Positions 1 through 12,397 of a stretch of 64,000 nt of DNA are shown here, in pieces. The stretch's first letter is position 1. Every line of letters starts with the position of its first letter. This stretch comes from Branchiostoma belcheri (taxonomy: Eukaryota; Chordata; Leptocardii; Amphioxiformes; Branchiostomatidae): the NCBI RefSeq assembly GCF_001625305.1, contig NW_017803887.1:1399004-1463003 (forward strand), written 5' to 3'. The notes under the pieces are model-generated. The model ran no database searches. It was not told the DNA's origin and saw only the letters and a program-made list of their open reading frames with translations. A program made the position numbers and the translations under genes.

Positions 1-68
1 GGGGGGGGTTACGGTTTCCTATAGTTGCCATTTTCTGTGGCAAAAACCGCCTCCTCACAGAAAAGAGC

Positions 69-233
69 TAGCCTCTACCAGGCTTTGGGAGGCGGCTAGA
101 AAGAGTAGAAATCGGCCAAATAGAGAGATAGCATACCAAGGGAATTGCCGCTCCCGAAGGTTTGGCATGCTATCTCACTATTTGGCCGATTTCTCACTCT
201 TTCCAGCCGCCTCCCGAAGCCTTGTAGAGGCTA
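69..233. mobile_element. palindromic MITE, TAGCCTC family, 9-bp TSD
   Basis: The two arms are complementary over most of the 165 bp, from TAGCCTCTACCAGGCTT to its mirror. Perfect 9-bp target duplication GAAAAGAGC at 60-68 and 234-242. Shared blocks: GGCGGCT, AGAAATCGGCCAAATAG. Confidence 0.9.
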
Positions 234-820
234 GAAAAGAGCAACTAGGAAAATGTAACGATCTATTCCCCCAATATCTGCTTGGAGGTTAAAATTCGGA
301 ACATAATTTTTTTCTAGGGCTTGACCTAAGACTTCTGAACCAAATGAATAAATAAATTTTAAACATCATATTAAATCATTCACTGGAAAAGACGTGGAGA
401 AAAACGTTCTTTCTAACGTTAGCAAACTTTGATTCTTGTAGTATCTGCTATGAAGTCTCCACCACTCCCATTCAACAATAAAATAATTGGAAACGACATT
501 GCCATGGAAAATAATCCATCCGTAGGTAGTGAATGTGAACCATCTGGCGGTTAACGCCTATCGTAAACATCAGAATAATAATTAAGTATCGGAATAGAAA
601 GTGCTAGCTTATAAATTCACTGAATGATTCAGGAAAGAAATGCGATTTATAATAATGATATATGATTATGATGAGAAGAGTATGATGATCAAGCTTCATT
701 AAAGTCAATTTCAAGAGAGTAAGAAAGTGCGTTACTTCCTTTTGATAAAAAGTTTCAGCAATAGTTTTAAGTTTGTGGCGTTCAGAGTCGAGGTTCACTA
801 GCGGCCATACCGGGTCCAGT

Positions 821-1008
821 TAGCCTCCTGTGCAGGCCCCGCGGCGGTGGGAAGAGTTTTTAACGCGTTATTTTAATATAGCCGGCCATCCTACATAGCC
901 GCCGAGAGAAGGTTCCATTCCGTGGACGGCTATGTAGGATGGCCGGCTATATTAAAATAATGCGTTAAAAACTCTTCCCCACCGCCGCGGGGCCTGCACA
1001 GGAGGCTA
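821..1008. mobile_element. near-perfect palindrome element with 9-bp TSD
   Basis: Arms of about 80 bp run from TAGCCTCCTGTGCAGG to the complementary end and include GCGGCGGTGGGAAGAG and TATAGCCGGCCATCC. Perfect 9-bp duplication GGGTCCAGT at 812-820 and 1009-1017. The interior is unrelated to the 69-233 family, although the ends and TSD length agree. Arm similarity is very high, so insertion looks recent. Confidence 0.92.
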
Positions 1009-1487
1009 GGGTCCAGTAACCTGTGACTGCGGGCATCAAACTTGATTAGAAGGCGCGAATTTTTATGAGACTCTCACAAACCATGCTGCCGTATCTGTAC
1101 TACACAGCGGAGCGTCGTAAAAAAAACAACTTTACATTTCCTCGTGGATACGAGGTCGTGTGTTATACGTTGCTATGGCAACGGGCGTCGTAACGTCGCC
1201 TTTAAGAGCAGTTTCGCTGTTGGCGCTATTCGATATCCACAATTATCCTCGTAAAGTGGCGTAAAAAGCACCCCAACGCCTTTTCAGAAGACGAAGCGAC
1301 GGGGTTTTTTTTTATCGGTCACGAAGAAGGGTGAGTATTTCATGTCTCGAAAGTTCGAACTTTAATTTATGGGTACTACTTTTGACGAGGCAGTTTTTTC
1401 AGTAAGTAGTGGGTCAAATTTCACTTTCTAATTCTCCTAACATCTGGAGAAGATGTCCACATAACACATACAATTCTGAGAGCGATG

Positions 1488-1680
1488 TAGCCTCTACCAG
1501 GCTTGGGGAGGCGGCTGGAAAGATAAAGAGTAGAAATCAGCCAAATAGAGAGATAAGCATGGCAAGGGAGTTTGTTCGTCGAAATGTTCTGTCAACGGAC
1601 AAACTCTCTTGCCATGCTTATCTCACTATTTGGCTGATTTCTACTTTTTGCAGCCGCCTCCCCAAGCCTGGTAGAGGCTA
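1488..1680. mobile_element. palindromic MITE, TAGCCTC family, 9-bp TSD
   Basis: Same family as 69-233, with a 9-bp duplication AGAGCGATG at 1479-1487 and 1681-1689. The centre holds GTCCGTTGACAGAAC-like sequence. The open frame at 1409-1681 is created by this element and is not a gene. Confidence 0.92.
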
Positions 1681-2138
1681 AGAGCGATGTAGGATTCACT
1701 CTCCTTGCCACCATGTTTTACCAAATGCTACTATCCATAACCCCTTTCACAGTGAACCCCTTTATTAATAGGAAAGCCTAGTGGACTCGACAGATGTATT
1801 TTACAACTAGAACCCGGCGGCGTCGGCTTGAAGAAATTCAACAATTCATGTAAGGTTTGTGCCCGGTCGTTGCCCGCAGGATTCTACAGAAATCCCCTGC
1901 CAGTCTGGGACGGCTGCCAAGTGTACTGAAGTGCTTTTAACGAAACGGAGTAGTCCAGGGGTAATGAAAACATTCGCGTAGCGTTTGCCCGGGTACTGAA
2001 GAGCGTGTTTTGTACATCGATAGGTCATTGAACCGCAGACATACGACGGAATGTTCGATGGAACGGGTTGTACCATTTCGGGGCGCTTGAAGGTGGGTTT
2101 GTATTGAAGTTGGGACACATGGAGATATATATCGCAGA

Positions 2139-2291
2139 GTCAAGTCAAGTCAATCTTTATTGCACAACAATTGTAACGGGTACAATGCATGGCAAACTCT
2201 TCAGTACTACATATCTAGCTAGCATCTACTCTCACGTCTACAGTATTACCTACAAGTTCTATATATAACGTTATATAGATAAAGATTGACT
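2139..2291 (-). mobile_element. LINE or SINE 3' end with TTGAC-repeat tail
   Basis: Flanked by an 11-bp direct repeat TATATCGCAGA (2128-2138 and 2292-2302). On the minus strand it runs through CATTGTACCCGTTACAATTG to AATAAAGATTGACTTGACTTG, an oligonucleotide-repeat tail typical of some non-LTR elements. A related CATTGTACCCTGTACAATTG occurs at 11635-11660 beside a CATT-repeat tail. Confidence 0.6.
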
Positions 2292-2302
2292 TATATCGCA
2301 GA

Positions 2303-4150
2303 TGCATATAACGTTATTTATGCATATTTTACGTTCTGAGCTCTAATAAGAAATTTTGCGATTTGCGATGTGGATGAAATTCCATGTTCCCACAGGGCGA
2401 TGGTTCAATCCCTGCTTGGGCATCATGATGTGAGGGTTGCATTCGTTATTTCGGATGGGGACGTAAATCTGGTGGGGGGGGGGGCATCAGGTGTCAAACC
2501 CCTACACGCCAAAAGAGCACAACACGCTTATCGAGAACCATGTAACAGTGAATCAAAAGTAAACTCAACTCAAACTTATACCCCCTTTCTGCTCGAATGG
2601 TATGATCCACCGCAGGTCAATGACCCTGACAGATGATCAGAAAACGCAGACGGCTTCGAACGTGAAGAAAACGTCAATGAGGCAAACCCGACAACCCACA
2701 TACAGAGATTGTAATTAGGGCGGAGAAAGAAAACATTTTACGAGGATATATTTTTCCGTCGCCCGTCTAGACTAATAAAACATTGACTGTCAAAATGACT
2801 TTTATCCAATTTGACGAGTCCCCGTTGACTTCTGTTCATGTGATTGCGTTACGCACTTTGATATTTCGGCGTACCGTTACGTTCAAAATGTCATTGAAAT
2901 TGATCGATCAATGCATTTTATTGATTGCTTGATTGGGTTATTCAACAGTGTTGTCGGACTTGGTTTCGAACTCAGCCAAACAGGGGCGGGATTTCTGTCG
3001 TAAAATAAGCCGGGCTTTCAAAGAAATCTATTTGTATTCTGTGAGAGTCCAAATTCTGTGGCTAGGTCATAACGTCAAAACATTCGCGTCTCCCAAGAAA
3101 TGTTCTGTCAAATGACGCTACAGAAACGGCAGGGCTGATATATTTTTTTTCATATCTTGAAAAAAAAAATAGAAGGGTTTTGTGGTGAAGATGTCAATTT
3201 TGGGTGATTACCTAATTTTGTGCCATATTCTCAGTAGACCTATTATGACCAAGTATCATTACCTACCCTTGTGGATTATTCTACACTCTATTCAGACAAT
3301 TTGCCAGCGAAAATAACCCAAGTAGTTGTAAATAATTGTGCTGACCTGCTGTCGTCCAAGTCGAATCGTGGCCATTAGAATGATTAAATTCGTGTAAATC
3401 TAGGGCGGCCTTTTCCCGCCATTTCTCTCACCAGGTCATTGACCTTCCGCTCTGACCATAATTTAGAATGACGTCTTTTATCTATTCATATATTTTTAGT
3501 ATTTGTTCTGTAGTCTCTTCTAGACCTCTCTAAAAGGTTGTTGAAATACTCATCGAATTGGTAAGGACACTAAGCTTGCAATGGAAAACAATTATAATGG
3601 GCTAAATCTAGGCCAACATTTTCCCGCCATTTCTCTTTCATCAGGTCATTGACCTTCCGTTCTGACAGTCATATGTCTAATGGCGGGTTCAGTAAACCGG
3701 TGGGTTCTGCCTCGAGGCAGAATTTAACGACGACTTTTCTGTTTGTCAACAGAAGCGGATAATACAAATACACGCAGACAGCGGAAGAAAATACTCGGTC
3801 AAGCGTAGAGTTGAATGACCGGGCACTGAGTTGAATTCTTGTCGAGCTTATTTAAAGTCAGTGCTTTTTTCCAAGTCTCAGAAATAACGTATTCAAACGT
3901 AGAACGCAAATCAGAGCATATCAAATTTGATATTCGCGAGTCAATGAACTGATGCAGCGACAGAAAAAAAAAATTATTTCTAACTTGGTGGAAAAAACCT
4001 TCGTCGGTCTCACGTTTTTGAGATGCTTGCCATTGTTGAAGTGACAACGTCATGTATTATTGATGACTGCGGCAAACACAGACACAGACTAGACAGCATC
4101 ACGAGTGCAGTTGCCCGGTAACCATTCTAAGGGCCAGTTTGGGGGTGTTT
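2303..4150. other. intergenic, no gene recognised
   Basis: A tRNA-SINE-like tail (ACACGCCAAAAGAGCACAAC, with a GGTTCAATCC B-box-like site) occupies about 2395-2560. A segment around CCCGCCATTTCTCT and GGTCATTGACCTTCC is present twice (about 3394-3455 and 3600-3666). Nothing else was recognised, and the short open frames here lack codon or domain support. Confidence 0.5.
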
Positions 4151-4441
4151 TAGCCTCTACCAAGGAGGTTTGAATCGAGAACCTTGCCTCTACTAGCCCT
4201 ACAAGGCTTCAGGAGACGGCTGGAAAGAGTAGATCCCCCCCCCCCGTGCGGCAAACTGTACTCTCTAGCGGGCCAACTCCTGAGTCCTGAAGCCTGTTAG
4301 AGGCTAGGTTGGGGTGTTTTAACCTCTACCAAGGAGGTTTTAGAACCTTGCCTCCGCTCAATTTTTTTTAGAACCTTGCCCCCGTATGGCAAACTGCACT
4401 CCCTGTAGCCTCCTCCTGAAGCCTGGTAATTCATGAGGCTA
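4151..4441. mobile_element. two tandem, decayed TAGCCTC palindromic elements
   Basis: The first unit (4151 to about 4305) and second unit (about 4319-4441) both start with [TA]ACCTCTACCAAGGAGG and are each preceded by GGGGTGTTT. Both have eroded right arms ending in GAGGCTA. The flank-plus-element arrangement looks like a tandem duplication after insertion. Confidence 0.6.
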
Positions 4442-4986
4442 GCGTTGTTTTACTGGACCCAGTCCTACTGAGCATAGATCTTTCTTTCTGACAGCCCATC
4501 TTTCGTGTCGGTTTTCTGATTATTACTTCTGATTATTGATAACTGATAATTCCCTGGCGTAAGCTATTGAACTGATGCAGCCGGACAACACACCGCCCAG
4601 CACCGTAGAGATATCAGGAAGCTCCCGATCGTTTAATAGACAACGTTGACAGCTGTTGGTTTTGGGTTCAATGACCGGACATTACCTTCACATATACCCA
4701 CAGTGCACTAGAATCCGCCACGGCTTATCTTGGGGTTTTGAGGAATGTTTTATGTGGCATGAAGTCTGAATCCTGCGCCCCGGGTGGTCTTGTGTGATGA
4801 TGGCTGTATTTCCTAGGGCTTGGTATTTCCCTGCCATTTCTGTAAGCCAAATCCCCAGATCATGCAGATATACATCACAGAAGTAGCGGTGTGGTCACAT
4901 CTTACTCCTATAGGTCGTGGTACGATTTTGATGCTGCAGAATTTTCACTGAGTGAGCAGACTGTGACAGAAGGTAGAACTAACTAG

Positions 4987-5124
4987 TCTCCACCAGACTT
5001 CTTTTTGCGGGGTGAATAAATCATAGAAATCGGCCTTAAAAGGGTATTAATTGGTCAGAGAGAAGGTAGCCCGCCGGGCCAGAGAAGCTCCATTTCCTCG
5101 GCAAAAGAAGTCTTGTGGATCTAA
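4987..5124. mobile_element. decayed TAGTCTCCACC palindromic element
   Basis: Left end TAGTCTCCACCAGACTTC and right end GAAGTCTTGTGGATCTA are inverted. The interior has AATAAATCATAGAAATCGG and GGCCAGAGA, matching the 12153 and 19528 elements. No clean target duplication. Confidence 0.6.
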
Positions 5125-6073
5125 GGATCTATTATATATATATAAAGACACTCTTTCTTGTAAGAAGACAACTGAAGTTTACATAGCCTGAGTGTTAGCT
5201 TTCTGATAATTCCACCAGGCACCATGAGTCCACGACTTTAAGAAAAAGTTCAATAGAGATCTACTAAATAACTGCAGTGTCATAAATCCCCTTAGCACAT
5301 GTCCAGGTGTTCCAGATATTCTTGAGAGAGCCACGATAACTTCATTTAGGGATCGTACAGTAGGCGGGAAAGATGTTGCTCGTGTTCAAATGTGCTTGTA
5401 GATTCTTCACGTTTTTGTTTTGTTTTTTTCGACATGAATACACATGTACACTTTCCGTATTAACGATTTTTTTCAGATAAATACACGCACTATATCAAGT
5501 ATATTTCCAAGAAAGCTATAGGCGCTTCGTATGTGTTTTACACGTATGAGGTGGAAGCACAGAGAGAGCTCGAGGGATAAAAAACTGTGTGAGCGATTTC
5601 CTTGTTTTTATTTGTCATCTTATAAAACAAGATTTAGACAAGCTAGGGGATTTCCTGTTTTTTTACGGGAAGAAAAACTCGTTGCATAAAGACCTCCTTA
5701 TACTTCCCCCAGTGAATACCCTTGCTACGCCACGTATGTTTCCAAGAAAGCATGTGCCTACAATATGTGTTAATTCCAGTTGAACCCGTCAAAACCACCC
5801 AAATAATCCCCGCTAGGATCCGTCTTTTTCATCTTGGTTCCTGTCTGTCATGTGACGTCATGAAGCAATGTCTGCCGTACCCGGGGTTAATGACCTGTCG
5901 AACGTTCATGTTCAAAAACTAGAGGCTGCATGAGAGTCTGGGCGACCAAAAAAAGTGACAGATTGAATCATTGATGAACGAATTTCGTACGCACACAAAA
6001 AAAGGATTTTATTTTTCTTAAGTTTACTGTGTTCTGTTGTCTTTTATATGATACTTTATCATATATACCTGCG

Positions 6074-6076
<3 letters not shown>
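5125..6076. other. intergenic, nothing recognised
   Basis: AT-rich with a short TATA run near 5150. No exon-like codon pattern, RNA gene or element ends were seen. Confidence 0.4.
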
Positions 6077-6169
<93 letters not shown>

Positions 6170-6171
6170 TG
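6077..6171. repeat. compound microsatellite (AC)n-(AT)n-(GTAT)n
   Basis: Uninterrupted AC repeats run to about 6119, then AT repeats to about 6141, then GTAT repeats. Confidence 0.97.
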
Positions 6172-7299
6172 CTCAGCGGCCGTCGTTTAAAGAAAGGGGC
6201 CCTTGTCAATAGTCGTTTCGGTGTGAAAAATTTAGGTCGTCGTTATGTTTGGAGAGGCGGCGCAATGCGCAAATATCAAGGTCGATTCTCTGGTGACATT
6301 GAATTTGATTGACCCAGTTTCGTGATGGCGCCGAGGGCAAGTTAATGAGCATGCGGCGTTCAAAGATGTCTCCTGCCCTAGATATTTCGCATTCATGTCT
6401 GGACGTAAAATCGCAGTATGGCCGATAAATAATGATGTTTTTTGTGTAATTTGTTCACTACCTTGATTCTTGATGATGCATATTCCTTACAGAAGGCTGT
6501 TTAACTTAATTTATGTCTATCAACCGATTGTATTACGTTATATTTGACCCACGAATTAAATGTTTCGGATTCTGGCCTCCCTTGCATTAGTTATCATATT
6601 TCTACTATTCAGAACTTATGAATTTACATGTAACGTTATGCTGGTGAACGATAGACAATATTTCACGTCATCAGGTAATTGATGTTATTTATTAATTTTT
6701 CGTGCCTGTCGTCCTTTTCTCACCATACTTTATCGAAGCACACAAGGCCCCATAGCTACCCTCAGTTCCGTGATGAATTCCGCCTTGGCATGCAGTTTCT
6801 TGTAAAAAAAACCCAAACTTGAACATCTGCCAGAGACGCATTTAAACAGACGGTAGAATATGGCGCAATGTTTTGGAATGAACTTCCGGAAAAATTTTAA
6901 GTCTCAAGGCTGAACCGCCACACATCTCCAGACTTGTGAACTGCGTGCCAAGGCGCGCCAGGCACTTAACGACTCCTTCCAAGAAGTCGCTCTCTTGTAG
7001 TTCCTTCTTATGACGTCATAACTCGGGAAGGAAAGGGACGGTGGTTAGACTGCGTACGCAGGGTGAATGTTAATTCTTCCATTGACGAATAAACACTCAG
7101 GAAACGTAATTTTAGAAGGGAAAATACTATGTAATTTTCAATAAATTATAGTATTCCAAGGAAGTCATATCCGGAAAATAGCGAAATGCGCTGTTAAAAT
7201 AAAATAAAAATGTTGCCACCAGTAGGAAAATCTTGCACACAAAAGGCTCGCGTTAACGTGTGTGGAATGCAGAGAATGTTACACAGAAGGAAATTTGAC
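6172..7299. other. intergenic, nothing recognised
   Basis: No repeat ends or coding signals were found. It contains a TGACGTCA site at about 7012-7019 and poly-A-like AAATAAAATAAAAA at 7198-7210. Confidence 0.4.
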
Positions 7300-8698
7300 A
7301 CATCATATCCCAAATATGTCCCTACATCGCCTGTCAGCCGTCTCTTCCCGCCAGAATCATCACCGACGTGCTACAATCCTGTCGTCTGCATTCCTGTCAA
7401 TCATTCACGTCAACATCAAGTGCGCTTTCCCTGATATGACGTCATATCCTAGCCTCCACCAGGCTTGGGGAGGCAGCTGGAGAAAGAGCAGAAATCGGCC
7501 AAATAGAGAGATAAGCATGGTAATTGAGTTTGTCCGTTGGGGTGCAGCGAAATGTTCTCTCAACGGACAAACTCCCTTACCATGCCTATCTCTCTATTTG
7601 GCCGATTTCTACTCTTTCCAGCGGCCTCCCCAAACCTGGTAGAGGCTAGTCATATCCCAAATATGTCTACATCTCCAATCAACCGTTATCTTCCCGCCAT
7701 AAACCTCACCCATCCTACGAGTATCGTCTGCATTCCTGTCAATCATTCCTGTCACAAACATCAAGTGCGCTGTCCCCTGACATTTATTCATTTCCCAAAT
7801 GTATCACATAAACCCAACATCGCCAATCAACTCTTCCCGCCAAAAGCATCGCCTACATGCTACAATCCTATCGTCTGCGTTCCTGTCAATCATTCCTGTT
7901 ATCATCATAGTAAACAACATCAAGTCAAGTGCACATCCCCTTCCCCGGATATGAAAAATCATATACGAAACATGTCTAGTATTTTTTCTACATCAACCGT
8001 TCTCTTCCCGCCACACCAACGTCTGCATTTCTGTCAATTCCTGTCACGAACAACATCAAGTGTGCACTTCCTTTCCTAGGAATGAAAGATCATATCCCAA
8101 CTAGCTCTACATCTATATATCTCCAATCAACTGTTCTCTTCCCGCTATAACGTATCACTGACGCGCTGAACAATCGTCTGCGTTCTTGTCAATCATTCCT
8201 GTCAGGAACAACATCAAGTGTACTTCCCCTTTCCCCTAGATGTAGATGTGAAAAATAAAATCCCTAATATGTCTGCATCTTCAATCAACTGTTCTCTTCC
8301 CGCCATAAAGTATCACTGACATGTTCAACAATCCTATCGTCTGCGTTTCTGTCAATCATTCCTGTCACGAACAACATCAAGTGCACTTCCCCTTTCCCCT
8401 AGATGTGAAAAATAAAATCCCTAATATGTCTGCCTCTCCAATCAACTGTTCTCTTCCCGCCATAAAGTATCACTGACAATCGTATCGTCTGCGTTCCTGT
8501 CAATCATTCCTGTCACGAACAACATCAAGTGCACTTCCTTTAAATTTCCTAGGAATGAAAGACCATATCCCAACTAGCTCTACATCTCCAATCAACTGTT
8601 CTCTTCCAGCCATAAAGTATCACTGACGTGCTCAACAATCGTATCGTCTGCGTTCCTGTCAATCATTCCTGTCACGAACAACATCAAGTGCACTTTTC
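7300..8698. repeat. satellite array, about 8 units of 134-171 bp
   Basis: Units share TCTTCCCGCC (starts 7343, 7689, 7832, 8003, 8137, 8295, 8452, 8602), then CGTCTGCGTTCCTGTCAATC and AACATCAAGTG. Removing the MITE at 7450-7648 and its TSD makes the first spacing 138 bp, in line with the others. The long open frames at 7262-8079 are by-products of this array. Confidence 0.9.
7450..7648. mobile_element. palindromic MITE inside the satellite, 9-bp TSD
   Basis: TAGCCTCCACC..GGTAGAGGCTA with a perfect 9-bp duplication GTCATATCC at 7441-7449 and 7649-7657. Sequence is close to the 1488 element (ATAGAGAGATAAGCATGG, ACGGACAAACTC). It interrupts the junction of satellite units 1 and 2, so it is younger than the array. 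Confidence 0.95.
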
Positions 8699-8965
8699 CC
8701 GCCCTTCCGCGCTAATGACGAGTCCATTACCGCCGCGGGGGCGCGCTATCGATCCCGTCTAGACGTAACCATCGGCCTGAGAGATGGGGGTCACGACCTT
8801 CCGTCTCGGGAACAGAACGGAAGTCATGTTCAGTGTGTTCATTACAGCGCGGCGCTGACCGGGGCGTCTGCCGGCGTCACGTGACGTGGGTTCGCGGTCA
8901 GGCAGTGAACCTGAGGTGGTTTTGGCGCGCGGCCAAGAAAGAACAGGTGCCGGTCATGCGCACTG
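8699..8965. promoter_or_regulatory. GC/CpG-rich island, possible promoter or enhancer
   Basis: It abuts the satellite and is rich in CpG (for example CCGCCGCGGGGGCGCGC). It has a TCACGTGA E-box near 8876 and GGTCATGCGCACTGCGCC near 8951, NRF1-like. No coding exon could be tied to it. Function is inferred. Confidence 0.3.
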
Positions 8966-9777
8966 CGCCGGCTTCCCCACGTTCAAACTTGTGCAGGGTT
9001 GTGCATGAACAAGTCTCAAGTTCACGTACATTATTCCGGGATATCATTACACCTCTTTATGTAAGGATAGTGTATTTTTTCAGCACAGAAATATCACGTT
9101 TTCTTGATATAAATGGTTTATTTGCAAATTGACATAAAACTAAAACAACATTGCAGCCTAACAATACAATGCATTATACAAAAGGCTGAATAACGTAGTT
9201 TTAGGGAACACACAAAATGATAATACATCGCGATCGGGTACAATTATTAAAGGAACAGCAGTGCATTCTACAAGAAATGATTTATGTAAGACATATTTAT
9301 TAAGGCAGATTGGAACAGAAACAAGTTGAGATGCTCTTGTAAAGACGGTTTTACAAAGATATAGGAGAAGATGAAGATGTCAATGAAATGTATACAGCAA
9401 TACATTTTATTATACAACACAGACAATCGCATTTGACTTTATTTCGATCCACTGGTACCAGTGGTAGCGACTGTAGGAGCGGACGTAAACTAACCAGGAT
9501 GGAACCCAGGCTATCACATTGATGCTAGTAGTACATAAAATCACATAAGAAACAGGGTTACTACAAAAACAGTCATGCATAACACATATAAAAGACCTCA
9601 TCAACCTTATCTATGCAAACATTCGCCTTGAAATGTCAGACGGAAAATTACTGAAGCTCGTCTTAGATCAGGATTTTCTTGAGAGGAAATTGGTCTTCCT
9701 CTGCTGGGAAGAAGCGGGGATTCTCAAGGTGATTTTGGGGGTAGTCTGGTGGTTCCCATCAGTAAGACGTGAACGCA
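8966..9777. other. intergenic, AT-rich, repeat-like but unassigned
   Basis: TTTATTTGCAAATTGACATA at 9117 and TTTTATTATACAACACAGAC at 9405 resemble reversed 3' ends of retroelements. A single arm of the CAGGATGGAACCCAGGCTA family lies at 9498-9516. No gene recognised. Confidence 0.4.
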
Positions 9778-9866
9778 ATATTTAAGTCTGCTTTTACGCT
9801 CTGATGCCTTCCCCAGAAGTCAGTTCTGGCGTCGGTACTGCCAGTTGGTAAGCAGACCTTAAATAT
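9778..9866. repeat. short hairpin element
   Basis: ATATTTAAGTCTGCTTTTAC pairs with GTAAGCAGACCTTAAATAT at the other end of an 89-bp segment. It may be a small MITE. No target duplication seen. Confidence 0.6.
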
Positions 9867-10416
9867 AGGCCTTCGCTCAGTTTCTTTTTTATCCTAGACA
9901 TTGTATTTTTAGATCTATGTATTTTGTGTTGTCTATGTTGTCTATGGGCTATTCCTGAATCAAACAATAAATAAATAAATAAAAATTAAGCAGATGGGGA
10001 GGGATGTGAAGGGTTGGATGAATGATGAATGAAACAATGAATAAATTACCTTTATTTAAACTGGATATATAGCATTGTCAGCCGTAATTTTCCCGTTGTT
10101 GTGTTTCCAACAAGGCACCAACTCGCGAAATACTAGTAGTACTATTTGGGAGCTTTAAGAAAATGTCCTTTTTTTAAAAAGGCTAAGTCATTCATGTATA
10201 AATGGAGGTACCAAGGTATACCATGGGAAACACCGAGTTCGAAGTAACCCACGTACCAACATGGGTCTTAAATGTTAAAATAGATTGTAATAATGTTGAA
10301 TTATATTTGGAATAAAAGAATATCTTAATCACTATGTTAATCTGCAATTCTAATCTGACCCTACAATACTGTCTGCGTCTGTAAACTTTTAGATTTCTAG
10401 TGTTTCTTTCACTTAT

Positions 10417-10455
10417 TTGTTTATTTATTTGTTTGTTTGTTTGTTTGTTTGTTTA
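10417..10455. repeat. (GTTT)n microsatellite
   Basis: TTATTTGTTTG runs into repeated GTTT units. Confidence 0.9.
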
Positions 10456-10767
10456 CTTTGCTGATGTACCCCTGCATTTCAGTCTTCGGGTATGGGCTGC
10501 AATGAAGTTGTACAAAATATATTCTGTATGTATGACGTGGTTAGATAAAGCCTAAAGTTGGAGGGCCAAGATCCCTTCCCAGAGATAAGAAACGCCTTCT
10601 CCGTCTGAATCCATCTGCGACACGCAGAGACGAGACACTGGGATTTAAGACTTAACCTCTCCCGTCTGGAGCGGTCCAGATATCCTTGTCTTCAGGGGGA
10701 GGAGACTTTTCCTTAAGACCCACTTACACTTTCCACTGCGTCGGCGACGCTGAGTGACGTCATCACA

Positions 10768-10870
10768 GACGTGCACGAGTATGCAAATTAGTCTCACTGT
10801 CACACATTCGGCCATTAGAGCGGAGAATCATCGGAACTAACGTTAAAGGTCTCTCTTTAAACTCGTTTTC
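10768..10870. repeat. octamer-containing segment, inverted copy at 15495-15605
   Basis: On the minus strand it reads GAGAGACC, TCTCCGCTC, GGCCGAATGT, GAGACTAATTTGCATACTCG and GCACGTCT. The same blocks occur in the same order on the plus strand at 15495-15605. It includes an ATTTGCAT octamer and lies next to a TGACGTCA (CRE-like) site. Identity of the element is unknown. Confidence 0.6.
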
Positions 10871-11279
10871 CAGCTCGTTTGCAAGTTTGTATTGTTTTGT
10901 TGTTTTCAAACCATACTTCAAATCATGCTCAATTCAAGTAATAAAAATCCAATATTTTTTGTTTTCTTTCAAATTTTGTCAAAGTTTGATTCAACTCATG
11001 AATCATATTCAGTCTTCAGGTAATGAAAATCCAATATTGGACACTCAACTGTCGCTCGTAGAAATTTTAACCAAAAAGTGTATTTTGTACCTTTTCTTGT
11101 TTTTTTAAAATCATATTTGCGCATTATGGATCATATGACACCGATTTTAGTCACTCAACGTTCCACCATCCATTGAAAAGGGAGCTAATAAGCGAAAGAA
11201 CCCTGCGGGGGTTTCCAAAACCATCTCATTTCCCCACACCGCCCCAAGCGTCATGTTTGATAGGCCCCAACCGTTAAAG

Positions 11280-11512
11280 TAATCTCCAAGCAGATCCTTG
11301 GGGCAAAATCGTGACGGTTTTCCGACTGGGCCCCCGGTACAGTTGAATCTTGGGCCCCACAAAAAAACCCACACAATTTCACATCAATCTCCAAGCAGAT
11401 CCTTGGGGGCAAAATCGTGCCGGTTTTCTGACTTGGCCTCCGGTACGGTTGAATCTTGGGCCCCACAAAAAAGCCGACACAATTTTACCCTCCAAGGATC
11501 TGCTTGGAGATT
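11280..11512. mobile_element. CTCCAAGCAG-ended element with internally duplicated left arm
   Basis: TAATCTCCAAGCAGATCCTT at 11280 and CAATCTCCAAGCAGATCCTT at 11385 head two ~105-bp tandem copies sharing TTGAATCTTGGGCCCCAC. The inverted end AAGGATCTGCTTGGAGATT is at 11494-11512. This fits a MITE whose left arm was duplicated. Confidence 0.75.
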
Positions 11513-11632
11513 GATGAATGAATGAATGAATGAATGAATGAATGAATGAATGAATGGATGGATGGATGAATGAATGAATGAATGAATGAATGAATGAATG
11601 AATGAATGAATGAATGAATGAATGAATGAATG
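11513..11632. repeat. (TGAA)n microsatellite, possible retroelement tail
   Basis: About 29 TGAA units with a few TGGA variants. On the minus strand it follows CATTGTACCCTGTACAATTG, so it can be read as the CATT-repeat tail of a retroelement lying on the minus strand. Confidence 0.9.
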
Positions 11633-12152
11633 CTCGACAATTGTACAGGGTACAATGTGTGGCAACAATGACAATGGCACCAATACAATAATACTAGTCT
11701 ATTCTAAGACACTACGGCTACAGAAATATGTTTTTCTTTGGCAAAAGTTTACTAGATTTACATGTAATCATATTCATTAACGTTTGTCAACCTTTAGTAT
11801 TAGAAAATGATATATACTCATCTTCAACGCTATTTTCACATGAGGGACATCGCCTCCGGTTGGCTGGTATTGAGTAGTAGAAAATCACCGTTGACGCACA
11901 TGCGTACTGTGGTTACCAAAAGCACGCCTCTCCCCTTGTGTTGTGAAAATTCGAGTCGGTTTTTATCGTTTCTGAGGACCGTGAAAGGACGAGAGGTCGC
12001 TGAGAACTCTTCATACATCATCCTTACAGCGGAGAGACGGAGTGAAGTGAGGTTATGGGGGAAGGTTACCGGCGCGGCTAATTTCCGTCTTGTACGTTGT
12101 ACGGTCGATGTCATTTGAAACGGTCGATGCCATATCGCTGACTGGTCGATGC

Positions 12153-12397
12153 TAGTCTCTACCAGACTCCTTTGCAGGCTGAATAAATAGTAGAAATCGG
12201 GAAAGGGGGAAATCATTGGCCAGAGGAGTTGGCCGGCCATAGAGGGTCCAGCTTGCCTGCACCCTTTACCTTTACCTTGCCTGCACCCTGCACCTTTTGC
12301 CTTTACCTTGCTTGCGTGCAGGCAAGCTGGCCAATGATTTCCCCCTTTGCCGATTTCTACTATTTATTCAGCCTGCAAAGGAGTCTGGTAGAGACTA
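12153..12397. mobile_element. palindromic MITE, TAGTCTCTACC family, 9-bp TSD
   Basis: Arms TAGTCTCTACCAGACTCC..GGAGTCTGGTAGAGACTA with AATAGTAGAAATCGG inside. The 9-bp duplication GGTCGATGC is at 12144-12152 and 12398-12406. The centre carries repeated CTTTACCTTGCCTGCACCCT blocks. Confidence 0.92.

Noticed and set aside
7262-8079. Open frames of 126 and 180 codons
   Set aside because: They follow the satellite array and the MITE inside it, with no domain and no splice context.
8833-9132. 99-codon open frame in the CpG-rich patch
   Set aside because: Composition reflects the CpG island. No domain, and no supporting splice sites or start context.
11384-11688. Open frames rich in Ile-His-Ser-Phe
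   Set aside because: Translation of the TGAA microsatellite.
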